From: Parapristionchus giblindavisi
Taxonomy: Eukaryota > Nematoda > Chromadorea > Rhabditida > Diplogasteridae
Reading direction: 5' to 3'
Length of the DNA stretch: 64,000 nt
Assembly: GCA_943737045.1 (NCBI GenBank)
Contig: CALSFV010000427.1
Span: 99,501-163,500 of the forward strand
The notes below the pieces were generated by a model, which was given only the letters and a program-made list of their open reading frames with translations, did not search any database and had not been told where the DNA came from. Position 1 is the first letter of the stretch; every line of letters starts with the position of its first letter. This document shows, in pieces, positions 46,109 to 58,236 of this stretch. Position numbers and translations under genes: made by a program.

Positions 46109-47166
46109 TCAGTTATGTTGAACAGGTATCTCAGTATCCTTGAGTAATTCTTTCTTCTCTTCAGGTTGTACATATGGTGCCTCTAATGTAAGAGTTCCAT
46201 CAGATGAAAACATACATTTGAGATCTTAAAACAATATCAAATAGTTGTAGTTATAATTGATTTAGATTTACCAGTTAGAGTAGTTCCTTTAGGAACTGTT
46301 ATGGTTCGAGAGAATTCAAATTTGCATGTATCATCTTCATGTTTAGCTTCTACTTGTAGAGTATTCTCCTTTGCTGTTGTCTTTACTTGAACCTATAAGA
46401 CCTACATTTAGTATCGTACATGTAAAAATAGTTGTATCATGAACGGTGTGAATGGATCTGAACGGATCAGGCCGATCAAACGGGATTGTGAGCGAGCCGG
46501 CCATTTTCGTTATTTTTCTTTCTTTTCATTGTTTTTCTTTTCATCGAATCTACTATATTGAAATACATTAGGCCAAAATATTGCCATTTAACAAAAATCA
46601 TCATTTTCGCGAGGAATAAAGTGCTCCAATGAACCAAAATTGACCCATTTATTCAGCGTATAATCGGAACAATTTATTCATTTGTAAAGCAATGATTTTT
46701 GCTAAATGGCAATATTTTGGCGTGATTTCTTTCAATACAGTAGATTCGAAGGAAAGAAAAACAATGAAAAGAAAGAAAAATAACGAAAATGGCCTTCTCG
46801 CTCACAATCCTGTTTGATCGGCCTGATCCGTTCAGATCCATTCACACCGTTCATGATACAACTATTTTTACATGTACGATATAATAGGCTATTTTAATGA
46901 CAACACACCTCGTCTGGTTTGAACTTCGATACATCGAATTCCAATTTGAACTTGTGCTGTCCATTTTCTTTGACAATGAGACCAGGTAATTCTGAGTTAT
47001 CAAGGGCAGAAACTGATCTAGTGAATGGAGTTGTCCAGAAGGGAGATCCTAATGAGCATGCTAGACTATCGATTGATATATATGTTATACTTACTGAATA
47101 CACTATCCATTTCTCTTTCCATCCAATCAACAGGTTCTAGTCTAGGTTGACGCCAGAATGATATAG
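46109..47166 (-). CDS. Small heat-shock protein (alpha-crystallin family)
   Basis: ATP-independent chaperone. The N-terminal arm exon reads SFWRQPRLEPVDWMEREMDS then VF, followed by ACSLGSPFWTTPFTRSVSAL. The alpha-crystallin domain runs ENGQHKFKLEFDVSKFKPDE, VQVKTTAKENTLQVEAKHED, CKFEFSRTITVPKGTTLT and LKCMFSSDGTLTLEAPY, ending KDTEIPVQHN-stop at 46109. The F-P--v-l--ls-dG-L-i-AP strand is the family hallmark. The upstream Met exon was not resolved; an ATG at 47231-47233 is in the wrong phase. One intron carries a 468-bp palindrome. Confidence 0.87.
46413..46880. mobile_element. 468-bp foldback element in the small HSP intron
   Basis: The left arm begins atcgtacatgtaaaaatagt and is mirrored to the right end, ctatttttacatgtacgat. 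The arms (about 200 bp, with tgaacggtgtgaatggatct and its complement) flank a short central region (aatgaaccaaaattgacc). Ends TATCGTAC...GTACGATA are symmetrical. The ends do not match the TTAA, hAT or CACAC families in this window. Confidence 0.85.
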
Positions 47167-47695
47167 CTGAATATAAATATATGATAAACTATAGGAATAA
47201 AAGAAGAATAACTAACGATAGTGAATGTAGCATCTCTTAGAGAGACGAAGAGGAAGAGAACCCAGCTGGCGATACATTAGTAATAATAATTATATTAGAA
47301 TAAGTAGATGAAAAGAAGAGCACAATCTTGTATACTCAGATAGAGAAGGTTCGAGAATGAACTGGAATCGACTGCATGCACCATAGTAAACAACTACTAT
47401 TTCGCAATACTACCGCATGTTAGAAGACTAGGCCTATTTTAATGAATGAAAGATCAAAGAACATCTTTCTGTCTCCATTTCATTTGGAATGTTTAGTACT
47501 AAGTGTTCTGTGAATTGTGTACTCTATATCAATTGCAATAGTGTACTTCCGAACGATATTATACAGTTGGTGCTTATTTTATAGTGTATGATCCACACAG
47601 TATGAATTGTGGTATTAACCTATTCACATAGTGAAAAATAATTACTACAGTATGACACAAGGAATAAAATATAGTATGGATACATATGAATAATA

Positions 47696-48538
47696 TCAAT
47701 GTCTACAATCTCTTTCTTCTACATTAAATCCTAATTCCATATTAATGACTCCAATATCAAACCATCGTGTACTTGAACTATCTGCATTGTAATCTGTCGG
47801 AATCTTCCATTGTACTTTACGAGCACACAACTGCAATGATTATGGTGAGTGATGGTTACGGTAGTCGTCAAACAACTAATCGATAGTCAAGTAGACTCAC
47901 CTTTTTCTTATCCGATCCATGTAACCGGAAACGATCTCCACAGTTATGATATATCTTGATTGCTCCCTATAATAAAGAGTAGAATATGATGCACATTTAA
48001 AGAAAATCAGACTAAGATCTATGATGAAATAAAATAATCAGGTACAAAAGTGGTCAAATTGTTTATGTTGATGTTTTATTTGTGATTGAATCACATCCAT
48101 GTCATTAACTGAATACTTCACTTCTATTCAAATCAACACCAAATGAACTAAATTGACATGATATTTGATGAATTGTTTTCTAGATACTAAATATGACTTA
48201 ATAAATACCTGCATAATATCTTCTTCTCTAGTAGCTCCATTTAATTGGAAATGACCATTTTCATCAGTAACTGTCACATCCAATAGATCATCTTTATCAG
48301 CTATAATCAATCAATATTATTGAGAAGATGGAATATATGTACCAGTATCAATATCGATTAGTTTGATCTTTGCTCCAACCAAAGGGAATTGACCACATTG
48401 AAGTCTTCCTCGTACTGAGAGAGATTGAAGGGGATAAACAGGAGACGAAGAAGATAAAACAATCAATAATGATAGTAGATACAATCTAAAGATATTGATT
48501 GATTGAATATTAAATGATGATATAATAAACCTGATCAT
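47696..48538 (-). CDS. Secreted transthyretin-like (TTR) family protein
   Basis: Nematode-specific TTR-like family of secreted beta-sandwich proteins; one C. elegans member bridges apoptotic cells to phagocytes. Start MIR (48536-48538) splits over an intron into LYLLSLLIVLSSSSPVYPLQ, a signal peptide. The mature part is SLSVRGRLQCGQFPLVGAKI then KLIDIDTG, ADKDDLLDVTVTDENGHFQL then NGATREED, GAIKIYHNCGDRFRLHGSDK then KK, and LCARKVQWKIPTDYNADSSS, ending GFNVEERDCRH-stop at 47696. The V-G-l-C---P, D--T--dG-F-l-G and iyH-C motifs and the two Cys near the end are diagnostic. Strong evidence for a nematode host. Confidence 0.95.
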
Positions 48539-48955
48539 GTTAGAGTATGGAGTATAGATAGAAAGGATGAGTAGATGAATCTATATATGCTGGATGAATG
48601 ATCTATCATTGAAAGAGAATGAAATGATCTGATAGAGAATGGAAAGAGTTTGAACGTCCATGACATAATGATAGACAACTGTGAAAGATATGAAGAAGAA
48701 TTGAATCATAGACACAAATGTAAACAATCATACAACTTATAACAATCTTTATTAACTATTTGTATTAATAATAACAAGTGCATATTGTATCAATCTAATC
48801 AATCAATATAATCACTATACTCGTATAATCATATGAGCTTCAATAAAGGAAAAGGACATGAAAGATAACAACTATAGGTGAGCAAACATTGAAAGTGACG
48901 AATCAATACAATAGATTAAAGTTAGTCCTATTACAGTATACCTAGAGTAATTGAT

Positions 48956-51900
48956 TTAGAATCCAGGTGGAAACCAATCAATAGATTGTTTAACTTGCTT
49001 CTCTTCAAATACTTCAACAGTATCATCTTCGTTGAATCGAATCTTCTTATCATCCAAAGCCAATCCAACTTCGGTATTTGTCTTTGCTGTTGTTACTGTC
49101 TACAATCAATACTTTAATCTAATCAAATCAATAATGTATAATAACAATCAATAAAACGAGAAATGAATCGAGATTAATAATGAATGAAACTGTATAATAT
49201 TAATTAAAATCTTAACCTCAGCATTACATTTCATCGATTCAATATCACCTTCATAATAAACTTCTCCTTTTCGAGAGAAACGGAATACACTATTTCTGTA
49301 AGTAAATCAATACAATGAATATATTAATAATTAAATGATTACTTTTGAAAATCTCCCCAATCAACAAGAACTCCTGCAATTGGCTGTTTCTTACGATTAC
49401 GATCAGAGATTAGAAACTCCTTAAAAAATCAAAGATCAAAGATTGTACAGTATGACTACAGTATACCTTGAGAACATGTCCTTCACCAATCAATACTCTT
49501 TCAGTATCTTCTGGCAATGCATTGGATAGATCATCTTTGAGTGAATCAACTAATCGATAAACGACATTGAATGGTTTAATCTCAATTCCTTCATCAGAGG
49601 CTGATTTTCTTATTGATGATGGAGTATCCACATTGAATGTATACAACATTGCTTAATTCATTAGAATCAATTCATTATCTACACAAATAAATCAACTTCT
49701 CTATACTTTATCTTCTTTTAAGTGAAATTAGAAATGATTATGTAGTACGAACCTTTACTAGTAGTAGCCATTTCAATATCCTTCACAGTTGGTGGTCCAA
49801 CACCAAAATCAACTAATTGTAGATCACATTTATCAGATGTATATGTATCTATAACATCCAGAATTGCCTCCAGACTACCTTCTACATCAGTACGAAGCTG
49901 AAAGGAACAATATGTCATCCAATTAATATATTAAAACGCGTTCTCCATAAGAGCGGCGGGGGCATGGCACAATGTTTCAAAATCATCCCAGGTGACTCAT
50001 ATTTGATGGTTGGAGTCCCTAGGGGATGTATACACTTCAGTCAAAAAATTGACCCAAATTATCGATTTTTGATCTACCAAAAGTCGAAAAATCAAAGTGT
50101 GATTTGCATGGCATGTTATATACCGTTTGATAGAGGATCCAAAGATATATAAGAATACCAAGTTTCATTAGTTTTCATAACTCCATGTTCGAGAAATATT
50201 CGATTTTCCGAATTTTGACAAGATTTTTTGTTTTGATTTCATGGCTTACTATCTTACTGTTATTTCCAGGGGCTGGATTTTTGATATGTTATGCAAAAAT
50301 GAATGGACTATCCGAATATCACATTTATTTGGACCGGCTGTATGCCAGGCATAGTGATATCGCCAGTCTTAAAGGTGAATTCTAACGCCCAAACGCCGAC
50401 GCAGGTTCGAATCCGGGTCCCGGTCGAAATTTTTGCAAATTTTTTTTCGGCTCAAATTGGACTTTAAATTATACTTTCATGCGTTTTGCCTTGTTTTCAT
50501 TAATTTATTGTACGAAATAACCATCAACATTATCAGAAATAATAAAAAAATCGTATAATTGATATAGTATCAGCAAATAGTCATGGGACGGGCGAAAATT
50601 ACGCTTTTTCGACAGTGTCACTTCTTTAAAATGCAATATTTTCAATTTTCTGATAAAAGAAAATAAATCTACACTTGAACTCTTCAAATCTCGATAATCG
50701 TAAACTGTCTGAAATATTGTTGACAAAGAACAAAGATCAAAGTTCAGAAATCATAGATCAAAGTTCAGCAATCGAGTAAAAACTTTTGTGAACATTTCCA
50801 CATATATCGGAGCTTTGAAAATAAGAGATTTAGAGGCGGAGGCACGAGATCAATGCAAGAGAAAAAACCGAAATCTAAGGCTAGGCGCTGAAATCGAGTA
50901 GACCTCAGCATAACGTTTGCTGCGGGTCTGAAAGGAATCATGACCAAATCGAACTCAGCGAAATCATTATTTGATAATTTGTAAAGCTGCCTGCGGAAGA
51001 TCCATAATTTTAGAATACTTGCCTCTGATCTGTCATTTTTTTGTCATTTATAACACATTTATCAAGAGTTTGCATAGACACGGGCTCTGATGTGTATGGA
51101 ATTAAAATTCTTGCAATTCAATTCTCTGATCTGTAGGGTCTCAAAATCCGTCCTTCCAATAAATGCTCGTTTATGTCCTGATAATGAGGGCGAATAAAGA
51201 GCTATGACTATCATAATCTCTATAAAGGCCAATCGTTTCTAACATCATTTTGGCACTTAGAATGGGTCATTATCGCATCTAGAAGAAGAGTATTGAATAT
51301 TGAGGCAAAAAATTGCATCGGAGTGAGAAACTTTCCGAATTTTTTCAACTTGTGAAACCCTAGTGGAGGCCTCCACTCTCACAATGTTTCAGAAGAATAG
51401 CATTTTTCACTAAAGAACTATACATGTTTAAAAAGTGTACTTCGATTGTGTCATCATTACACAACAGTGAACAAATTTAATTACACCAACATCATGGTTG
51501 TTTTCTTTGATGAGCTGCTTACATTGACTCAAAAGATCAGCTTGATTGCTTTCCTGAATCAAAATTCGTAAAAAATGAAAAAGCGTCCCATGACTTTTTG
51601 TCGATACTGTATATGTAGAAAGAAATTTTCCATGCAGTGCTCTCGTCCCTACGCCTCTGCTGATGAATTCTCTTATTCTCGTCGAAGCTCCGATATATGT
51701 TGAAAATGTTCACAAAAGTATGTATTCTATTGCTGAACGTCTTTAATCTTTGAACTTGGAGCTTTGATCTTTGATCTTTGTCAACAATATTTCAGACAGT
51801 TTACGATTATCGAGATTTGAAGAGTTCAAGTGTAGATTTATTTTCTTTTATCAGAAAATTGAAAATAATACATTTTAAAGAAGTGACAATGTCGAAAAAG

Positions 51901-54900
51901 AGTAATTTTCACCTGTCCCCTGACTATTTGCTGATACTATATCAGTTATACGATTTTTTTATTATTTCTGATAATGTTGATGGTTATTTCGTACAATAAA
52001 TTAATGAAAACAAGGTAAAACGCATGAAAGTATAATTTAAAGTCAAATTTGAGCATAAAAAAAATTTGCAAAAATTTCGACCGGGACCCGGATTCGAACC
52101 TGCGTCGGCGTTTGGGCGTTAGAATTCACCATTAAGACTGGCGATATCACTATGCCTGGCATACAGCCGGTCCAAATAAATGTGATATTCGGATAGTCCA
52201 TTCATTTTTGCATAACATATCAAAAATCCAGCCCCTGGAAATAACAGTAAGATAGTAAGCAATGAGATCTAAACATTAAAATCTTGTCAAAATTCGGAAA
52301 ATCGAATATTTCTCGAACATGGAGTTATGAAAACTCATGAAACTTGGTATTCTTATATATCTTTGGATCCTCTATCAAACGGTATATAACATGCCATGCA
52401 AATCACACTTTGATTTTTCGACTTTTGGTAGATCAAAAATCGATAATTTGGGTCAATTTTTTGACTGAAGTGTATACATCCCCTAGGGACTCCAACCATC
52501 AAATATGAGTCACCTGGGATGATTTTGAAACATTGTGCCATGCCCCCGCCGCCGCCCCTCCGCTGTAAGGGAGAATGCGTTTTAATAATGTCATCAAATT
52601 AATATGAATAGATTACGGTAGGTCTAATAAACTAGGAATGAATAGATTACGGTAGGTCTAATAAACTAGGAATGAGTAGATTACGGTAGGTCTAATAAAC
52701 TAGGAATGAATAGATTACGGTAGGTCTAATAAACTAGGAATGAGTAGATTACGGTAAGCCTAATAAACTAACAATGATTTTTAATTTAGGATGTCCACTA
52801 TCTTCATCTTTTCTCAATTGTTCTTTCTTATGTGCAATATGACGAAGAGTTGATCCAAATCTACAAATACATCTCCATTCATGATTAATCATAATAATAA
52901 TACCTTTGTCCTCTATTAAGTAATGCTTGTCTCATATCCATATACTTCTCTCTATCAGCCTTTCTTCTTCCTTCTGTCGCTATCTACAATCAATCAATCA
53001 ATATCAATGAATAATCTCTGATCTACCCAATCCTTCTCAGCTTTCTCATCCATTTCCATTTTCTTTCTCCATTTGATAGCCTTCTCAGCTCGAGATGTTC
53101 CTGGTGCTTCCAATACCATATCACCAGGTGATGGAAGAGTCTCTTTCCAACCTTACAATCATATCAATCAATCAATAATCAATCAATATCTTCATACCAG
53201 ATATTCTTAAAGGTGATCCAGGTAATGCTTCATTAACATCTTTACCATCTTCATCAGTCATTGTTCTTACTCGTGTATATGAAGTACCAGCTACTAATAT
53301 CTTTCCCTTACGAAGTGTTCCACGAGAGATCAATACAGTACACACTTTACCAAGACCTTAGAATAATAGGATTAAGGTACGATACATCATGTAATCATAA
53401 CTATATTACTGTATATCTATAGTATACCTGGTTGTACAGATGATTCAAGGACATGTCCTTCAACTAATCCTGATGTTGGTGCACGTAGATTCAGAAGATC
53501 TGCTTGAGTCACAATTGCTTCCTGAGAAGAACAAACCCGGATTACTGTAATTCAAACAACTAGATATCACAATCAATCGATTAACCAACTTGTAATGCAT
53601 CAATATTCTTCGAGTGTAATGCACTAATCTCGACACATTGAACATCTCCACCTAATTCCTCCACTACAACATCATGTTGAAGGAGTGAACGTTTAGCACG
53701 AGCCTGTCAATCAATACAATCATCAATATTGTATGTATTGATCGAAACAGGCTGTTAATCAATACAATCATGGATATTGTACGTATTGATCGAAAGAGCT
53801 TGTCAATCAATACAATCATGGATACTGTATGTATGGATTGAAAGAGCCTGGCAATCAATACAATCATGGATACTGTATGTATGGATTGAAAGAGCCTGCC
53901 AATCAATACAATCATGGATACTGTATGTATGGATTGAAAGAGCCTGCCAATCAATACAATCATGGATACTGTATGTATGGATTGAAAGAGCCTGCCAATC
54001 AATACAATCATGGATACTGTATGTATGGATTGAAAGATAAAGAATATAATGTATGAATAAGATACTGGATCAGCAGTTGGTTTATCACATTTGTTGACAG
54101 CAACAATGATATGAACACCTGCTTCACGAGCAAATCTATAATGAATGAATGAGCAATTCATATAGAGATGAATGAATCATACTTAATACTTTGTTCCGTT
54201 TGTTCTTTTACTCCGTCATCTGCAGCTACTACAAGTACTACAATATCTGTCACCTTCAATATGATCTTTGATCTTTCATCATTTCGTTATGATCATTCTA
54301 ACCTTTGCTCCTCGAGATCTCATATTTGCAAATGCAGAATGACCAGGAGTATCAAGGAAAGTCACACTACTTTTCATTGATGGAAGATAAACTGAAAGAT
54401 AACGATGAAGAATGTACAAACAACACAAAATCAGAGGGTTACTGTATTCCCCTCTCAACATAATAGGGTTACTGTAGTCCCTTCTCTTCATAAATGACAG
54501 GGTTACTGTATTCCCCTTCTCTTCATAAAAGACAGGGTTACTGTATTCCCCTTCTCTTCATAAATGACAGGGCTACTGTAGTCTCCTCTTTTCATAGATC
54601 ACAGGGTTACTGTAGCCCCTTCTCTTCATAAATGACAAGGTTACAGTAGTCTCCTCTTTTCATAGATCACAGGGTTACTGTAGCCCCTTCTCTATATTTC
54701 ATTCATTTCTCTAATGAATTGTATCTCTTTGAAGAAACTCAACAAATTACAATAATCTTGAACAAACCAGAGAAAGCTCCAATATGTTGAGTGATTCCAC
54801 CAAATTCACCATCAACAATACGACTATTCCTGAACCATATCGATAAGGAAGGTAATCGATATCAATCGATAATGGAGGTAATCGATATCAATGAATACAT

Positions 54901-55561
54901 ACCTCAACGAATCAAGAAGTGTGGTCTTTCCATGATCAACATGACCCATGATCGTCACTACTGGAGTACGTTTAATACATTCAGTTGCAGGAGCCGGATC
55001 TCTATAGAAATATATTGAATACATAATTGCATTGATGATTATCTAACTGTGGAAGTAGATCTTCACTCTCATCTTTCTCTTTCACAATTCGGATGGCCAA
55101 TTTCGGTTTACAATTGAATGCAGTGATAGTCTTCATTATCGATTCCTATAATGAATCTCTATTCAATAGATTCAATGATATTATATAACAATATACCTGA
55201 TCAAGTGGTTCATCAGCAACAGCCTTATCAATAGCCAGTTTATCGAAATCAGTAAGAACATCAACTACATCATCAAATGATTCATCAAGTGCTGTTGACA
55301 GTTCTCTAACATACAAAAAGATATACAAGTATGAATAATATTGAATTACCTTGCATTCATGTCTTTGTAGAACTCGACGACCTTTTTACTTGATCCCGTT
55401 TTCTTTATGGCAATAGGATCAACGAATTTAGATCGTTTTCTCTGTCTAGCAAATGATCTCCGTTGAATGGAAGGAGCCATTGCAAGAAGAGCGGGAACAT
55501 GTCGAAGTTCTCTTGTGATTGATAGTCTTTCAATGGCTACACATGCACAACGAGAGATCAT
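48956..55561 (-). CDS. MTIF2: Mitochondrial translation initiation factor IF-2
   Basis: GTPase that positions fMet-tRNA on the mitochondrial small subunit. Start [20 protein letters not shown] (55559-55561), an Arg-rich presequence. GTPase motifs: [20 protein letters not shown] (P-loop GHVDHGKT), [20 protein letters not shown] (DTPGH) and [15 protein letters not shown] (NKCD). Then [80 protein letters not shown] and [20 protein letters not shown], ending [13 protein letters not shown] at 48956. Domain order is complete, with about 15 exons. Introns carry a 2.7-kb TTAA palindrome and three minisatellites. Confidence 0.95.
50332..50425 (+). pseudogene. tRNA-like (Leu/Ser type) segment inside foldback arm
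   Basis: Reads gaccggctgtatgccaggca through ggttcgaatccgggtcccgg-tc. The ends gaccgg and ccggtc pair as an acceptor-like stem, and ggttcgaatcc is a perfect B box (T loop). There is an A-box-like ggcatagtgatatcgcc and a long variable region. A run of eight T follows (about 50440-50447), like a Pol III terminator. The anticodon stem does not pair well, so it is not a functional tRNA by eye. A mirror copy is at 52079-52172. Confidence 0.55.
52079..52172 (-). pseudogene. tRNA-like segment, mirror copy in the right foldback arm
   Basis: Reverse complement of 50332-50425 with few changes; keeps the gaccgg/ccggtc ends and the B box ggttcgaatcc on the minus strand. Same reservations about function. 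Confidence 0.55.
52606..52775. repeat. 34-bp minisatellite, about 5 copies, in an mtIF-2 intron
   Basis: Unit atgaatagattacggtaggt followed by ctaataaactagga, with atgagt variants. Each unit contains TACGGTA. Starts about 20 bp after the right end of the TTAA foldback. Confidence 0.92.
53702..54036. repeat. 48-bp minisatellite, about 7 copies, in an mtIF-2 intron
   Basis: Unit gagcctgccaatcaatacaa then tcatggatactgtatgtatg and gattgaaa. Because 48 is divisible by three, open frames run through it on both strands, but it lies between the NKCD exon and the exon beginning [11 protein letters not shown], so it is intronic. Confidence 0.92.
54424..54700. repeat. About 35-bp degenerate minisatellite, about 8 copies, in an mtIF-2 intron
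   Basis: Unit cagggttactgtattcccct followed by tctcttcataaatga, alternating with a cctcttttcatagatca form. Each copy has a TACTGTA-type motif. Confidence 0.88.
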
Positions 55562-56404
55562 CTCATTACTGTAATGTATACGAATCCTTGATAGAAGCCA
55601 AAGAAGATAATTTATGCAATAGAAAACAAAGGGAACTTAACAAATTTGCAAAATTTTTTTTTAAATTTATTTTGCAAAATAAATTTGAACCTTCACACAA
55701 GTTTGACGTTTTATTATACAGTATGTTACTTACTGCTTATCATGAACTAATTTATTTTTTAAAGTTCAAAGATCACCATTATAATTTTCTCTGGTTTCGC
55801 AGGGTAATATTACCCCAAGCACGAAGTAAGTAAAGAGTAAGCAAAAAAAATATGCTGCCAGGTATACCGAGGTAATTTGACTCGGTAGCTACTGTAAACT
55901 TACTTCGTGCCTGAGTAACTTACTTACTACTTACTTTTTCCTTGTTCGCTCTTATTTTTTACCTACTACAAACTTACTTCGTTCTTGCGCAGCTTACTTA
56001 CTACTTACTTTTTTCCTCGCTCGCTCTTACTTTCTCATTTACATTAAGTAACATGTTAGTTACTTTATTCTGACAATTGAATAGCGTTTTTTTTCACCTT
56101 TTTCTTATTTATTTATTATTTTTGCTCCTTTCTTTTCACTTCTTTATTTTTTTCGACAATCAATACAAAAAGAACGATACACTTATGCTAATAGGGTAAC
56201 AACAAATTTCTAGAAATAACTACAACTGAAACAATTAGACATGTCAATGATCGGGTTCCTATGATGGGCATTTTTCGTTTAAAAACAACAACAATTGTGG
56301 AAGAAACACACTAGTACAAACTATATAAGGTAGTATTATGCAACCTAATTATATATTAGATAACAAAGAATACAAAGTACATTCTAGAATGGATGAATAA
56401 ATGA
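55562..56404. other. Gap between mtIF-2 and the homeobox remnant, with AGTAAGT/ACTTACTT repeats
   Basis: From 55800 the sequence cagggtaatattaccccaag leads into clustered agtaagta and cttacttactacttactt blocks to about 56080. The same vocabulary, reversed, occurs at 60090-60289. The rest is AT-rich with no gene seen. Confidence 0.6.
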
Positions 56405-57180
56405 TAATGTCATGATAATGAGTGAGATTGAACGTTTCTTGAAGAACACTCAATTGTTCTCCACCAAATGTAGTTCTATGTCGTCTTTTTCTTCTTTTAA
56501 CTCCATTTGCTGAAATATATATTGGATTAATTACATTTAACATATTATTTATAACACATATACAGCATCGGCATAAAATCAATGGACGATTTTCACTTTT
56601 TTAAAACTTTTAATCCCGGAATGCAATGAAGCTGATCTTTTGAATCAATGTACATAATTTTTCAAGGGAAACAACCATGATATATTGGGCTAATTGAATT
56701 GGTTCACAGTTGAGTAGTGATCACGCAATCGAAGTGTGTGTTTTTTTTTTTGAAAAACCTATAGTTCTTTAGTGAAAAGTGACAGTCATCGTGAGAGTAG
56801 AAGTCTCCCTAGGGATGCCCAGGCAAAAAAATAGGAATGGATTAAAGTGTCACTACCGAAAACCGTTGATTGTTTGCAAATAATACTTCAAACGTTTGCA
56901 AACGAATAGATCTCAGAAAAACATTTGCTAAGGTCTACTCGATTGAATTAAAAAAGGGTACTATGACTTTACGCCGATCCTGTATAAATGAAGAGTACAA
57001 ATATAGATATACTTACTAAATGGATAAAATGGATGATTCCATAATATAGGATTGATTGGTTGAATAGATGATAATTATGATTGAATTGGATTAGATGATG
57101 ATAACAGACGTTCAACAGATAAATCAGAAGCAGTTGATGAGTTGATGAAGATATGATACAGATGGGATATCTATCTATCT
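56405..57180 (-). pseudogene. Goosecoid/paired-like homeobox remnant
   Basis: Two phase-compatible exons. The upstream one (57017 to about 57180) reads STASDLSVERLLSSSNPIQS, then an in-frame TAA (57075-57077), then LSSIQPINPILWNHPFYPF. After an intron (gtaagt...atttcag), the next exon (to 56509) gives TNGVKRRKRRHRTTFGGEQL then SVLQETFNLTHYHD. RRKRRHRT-F--EQL--L---F--T-YPD is the start of a goosecoid-type homeodomain through helix 1. After HYHD the frame becomes IIIYSSILECTLYS, with no helix 2 or 3. I found no VWFKNRRAKW-type exon downstream before 55561. Stop plus truncation suggest a pseudogene; assembly error is the main alternative. Confidence 0.6.
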
Positions 57181-57499
57181 TCTTGTCCAACCCAATCTAG
57201 TCTAGCCTTTTTAATCGACCTCCACATAATATGCAAATTATATGAGTATTACATGGTTCTAATTATAAATGAGGGGCTAGTAACTAGAAAAAAATAAGAG
57301 ATTAATAAATGATATTAATAACATACAGGAGCAGTTTCATGATCCCATTTGTGATGTTCCTTTGAAGTGAATGATATATTACAGATGTAATAAAGATCTA
57401 TATATACATAGTCCATCACTTTCTATATGAATAGGAACAAAAGAAGATGAACGAAGTGGCTGAAGATAAAGAATAATAATATGACTAGATAGGGCGTAC

Positions 57500-58236
57500 C
57501 AGGGATGGGCGAACATGATCGGACGAAAAAAATTCGAAAACGAAAATTTTTCGTTTCAAAACATCGAAAAAAAATCCGAAAAAAACGAAAAAAATCCAAT
57601 TTTACTGTTAAAGCAATTGATAATGTTGAAATTGTTGCGCTCGAAAGTCATTCTTTATTGGATGCTTCCAGAAAACTTATTTAGACTAAATATGGAAGAG
57701 GAAGAATCAATAAGAAACGTAAATTCGACACAACTTCACCTCAAACGAAACTCATGAGAGGAATATTGACATTGAGAAAAATCAGAGATTCGAAAGAGGA
57801 ATGAGAGAGGCGACTACGATTGTCGGGCAGGATGGTTTCCGCAGTAGAGAAAATCTCCCCACTTCCATACTTCCAGGGAGGGAATTTTTCACATGAATTT
57901 TCCCTGCTAGATGTTCGTGAATTTGGCTTGAAATTATATGGAAAAACAGTCATGAGCGATTCAGAAAAAGTGAAAATACAGTAAGAACTCGATCATTTCT
58001 CGAGCGGAAACCATACAGTATGAAAAAAGTATTGAATTTCTTTCGAAAATACCTTTTTTGTAGTTGAACATCCCGTTTTGCCTATATTTCGTTGGTTTTG
58101 AACTCCCAGAATATCTAGTGTAAAACTCGAAAAATTTCCGAGAAAGACGAAAAATTTTTCGATTGAACAATTTTTCGTCTGGGGTCGAAAAAACGGAAAA
58201 AAAACGAACACGAAAAATCTTTTTCGCCCATCCCTG
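57500..58236. mobile_element. hAT-type MITE with perfect 8-bp target duplication
   Basis: TIRs CAGGGATGGGC and GCCCATCCCTG enclose 737 bp and are bordered by GGGCGTAC on both sides (57492-57499 and 58237-58244). TIRs starting CAGGG plus an 8-bp duplication are the hAT signature. The interior is rich in cgaaaaattttcg-type repeats, and open frames there are short. The perfect duplication points to a fairly recent insertion. Confidence 0.93.

Larger units (their letters stand above)
49931..52585. mobile_element. 2.7-kb TTAA foldback with tRNA-like segments, in an mtIF-2 intron
   Basis: Left tip TTAAAACGCGTTCTCC and right tip GGAGAATGCGTTTTAA are inverted; TTAA lies at both ends (49931-49934, 52582-52585). 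Arms extend about 0.9 kb (to about 50820 and from about 51680) with near-identity, flanking a unique centre of about 850 bp. Short open frames in each arm mirror each other and are by-products of the repeat. Each arm includes a tRNA-like stretch (50332-50425 plus; 52079-52172 minus). Gatcaaag heptads sit where arms meet the centre. Confidence 0.9.

Noticed and set aside
49964..52541. Mirror-image open frames starting [11 protein letters not shown] and [10 protein letters not shown]
   Set aside because: Each occurs once in each arm of the TTAA foldback, on opposite strands, with no recognisable domain; by-products of the palindrome.
53702..54036. CRISPR-like regular array
   Set aside because: Units are contiguous 48-bp tandem copies with no unique spacers, in a nuclear intron.
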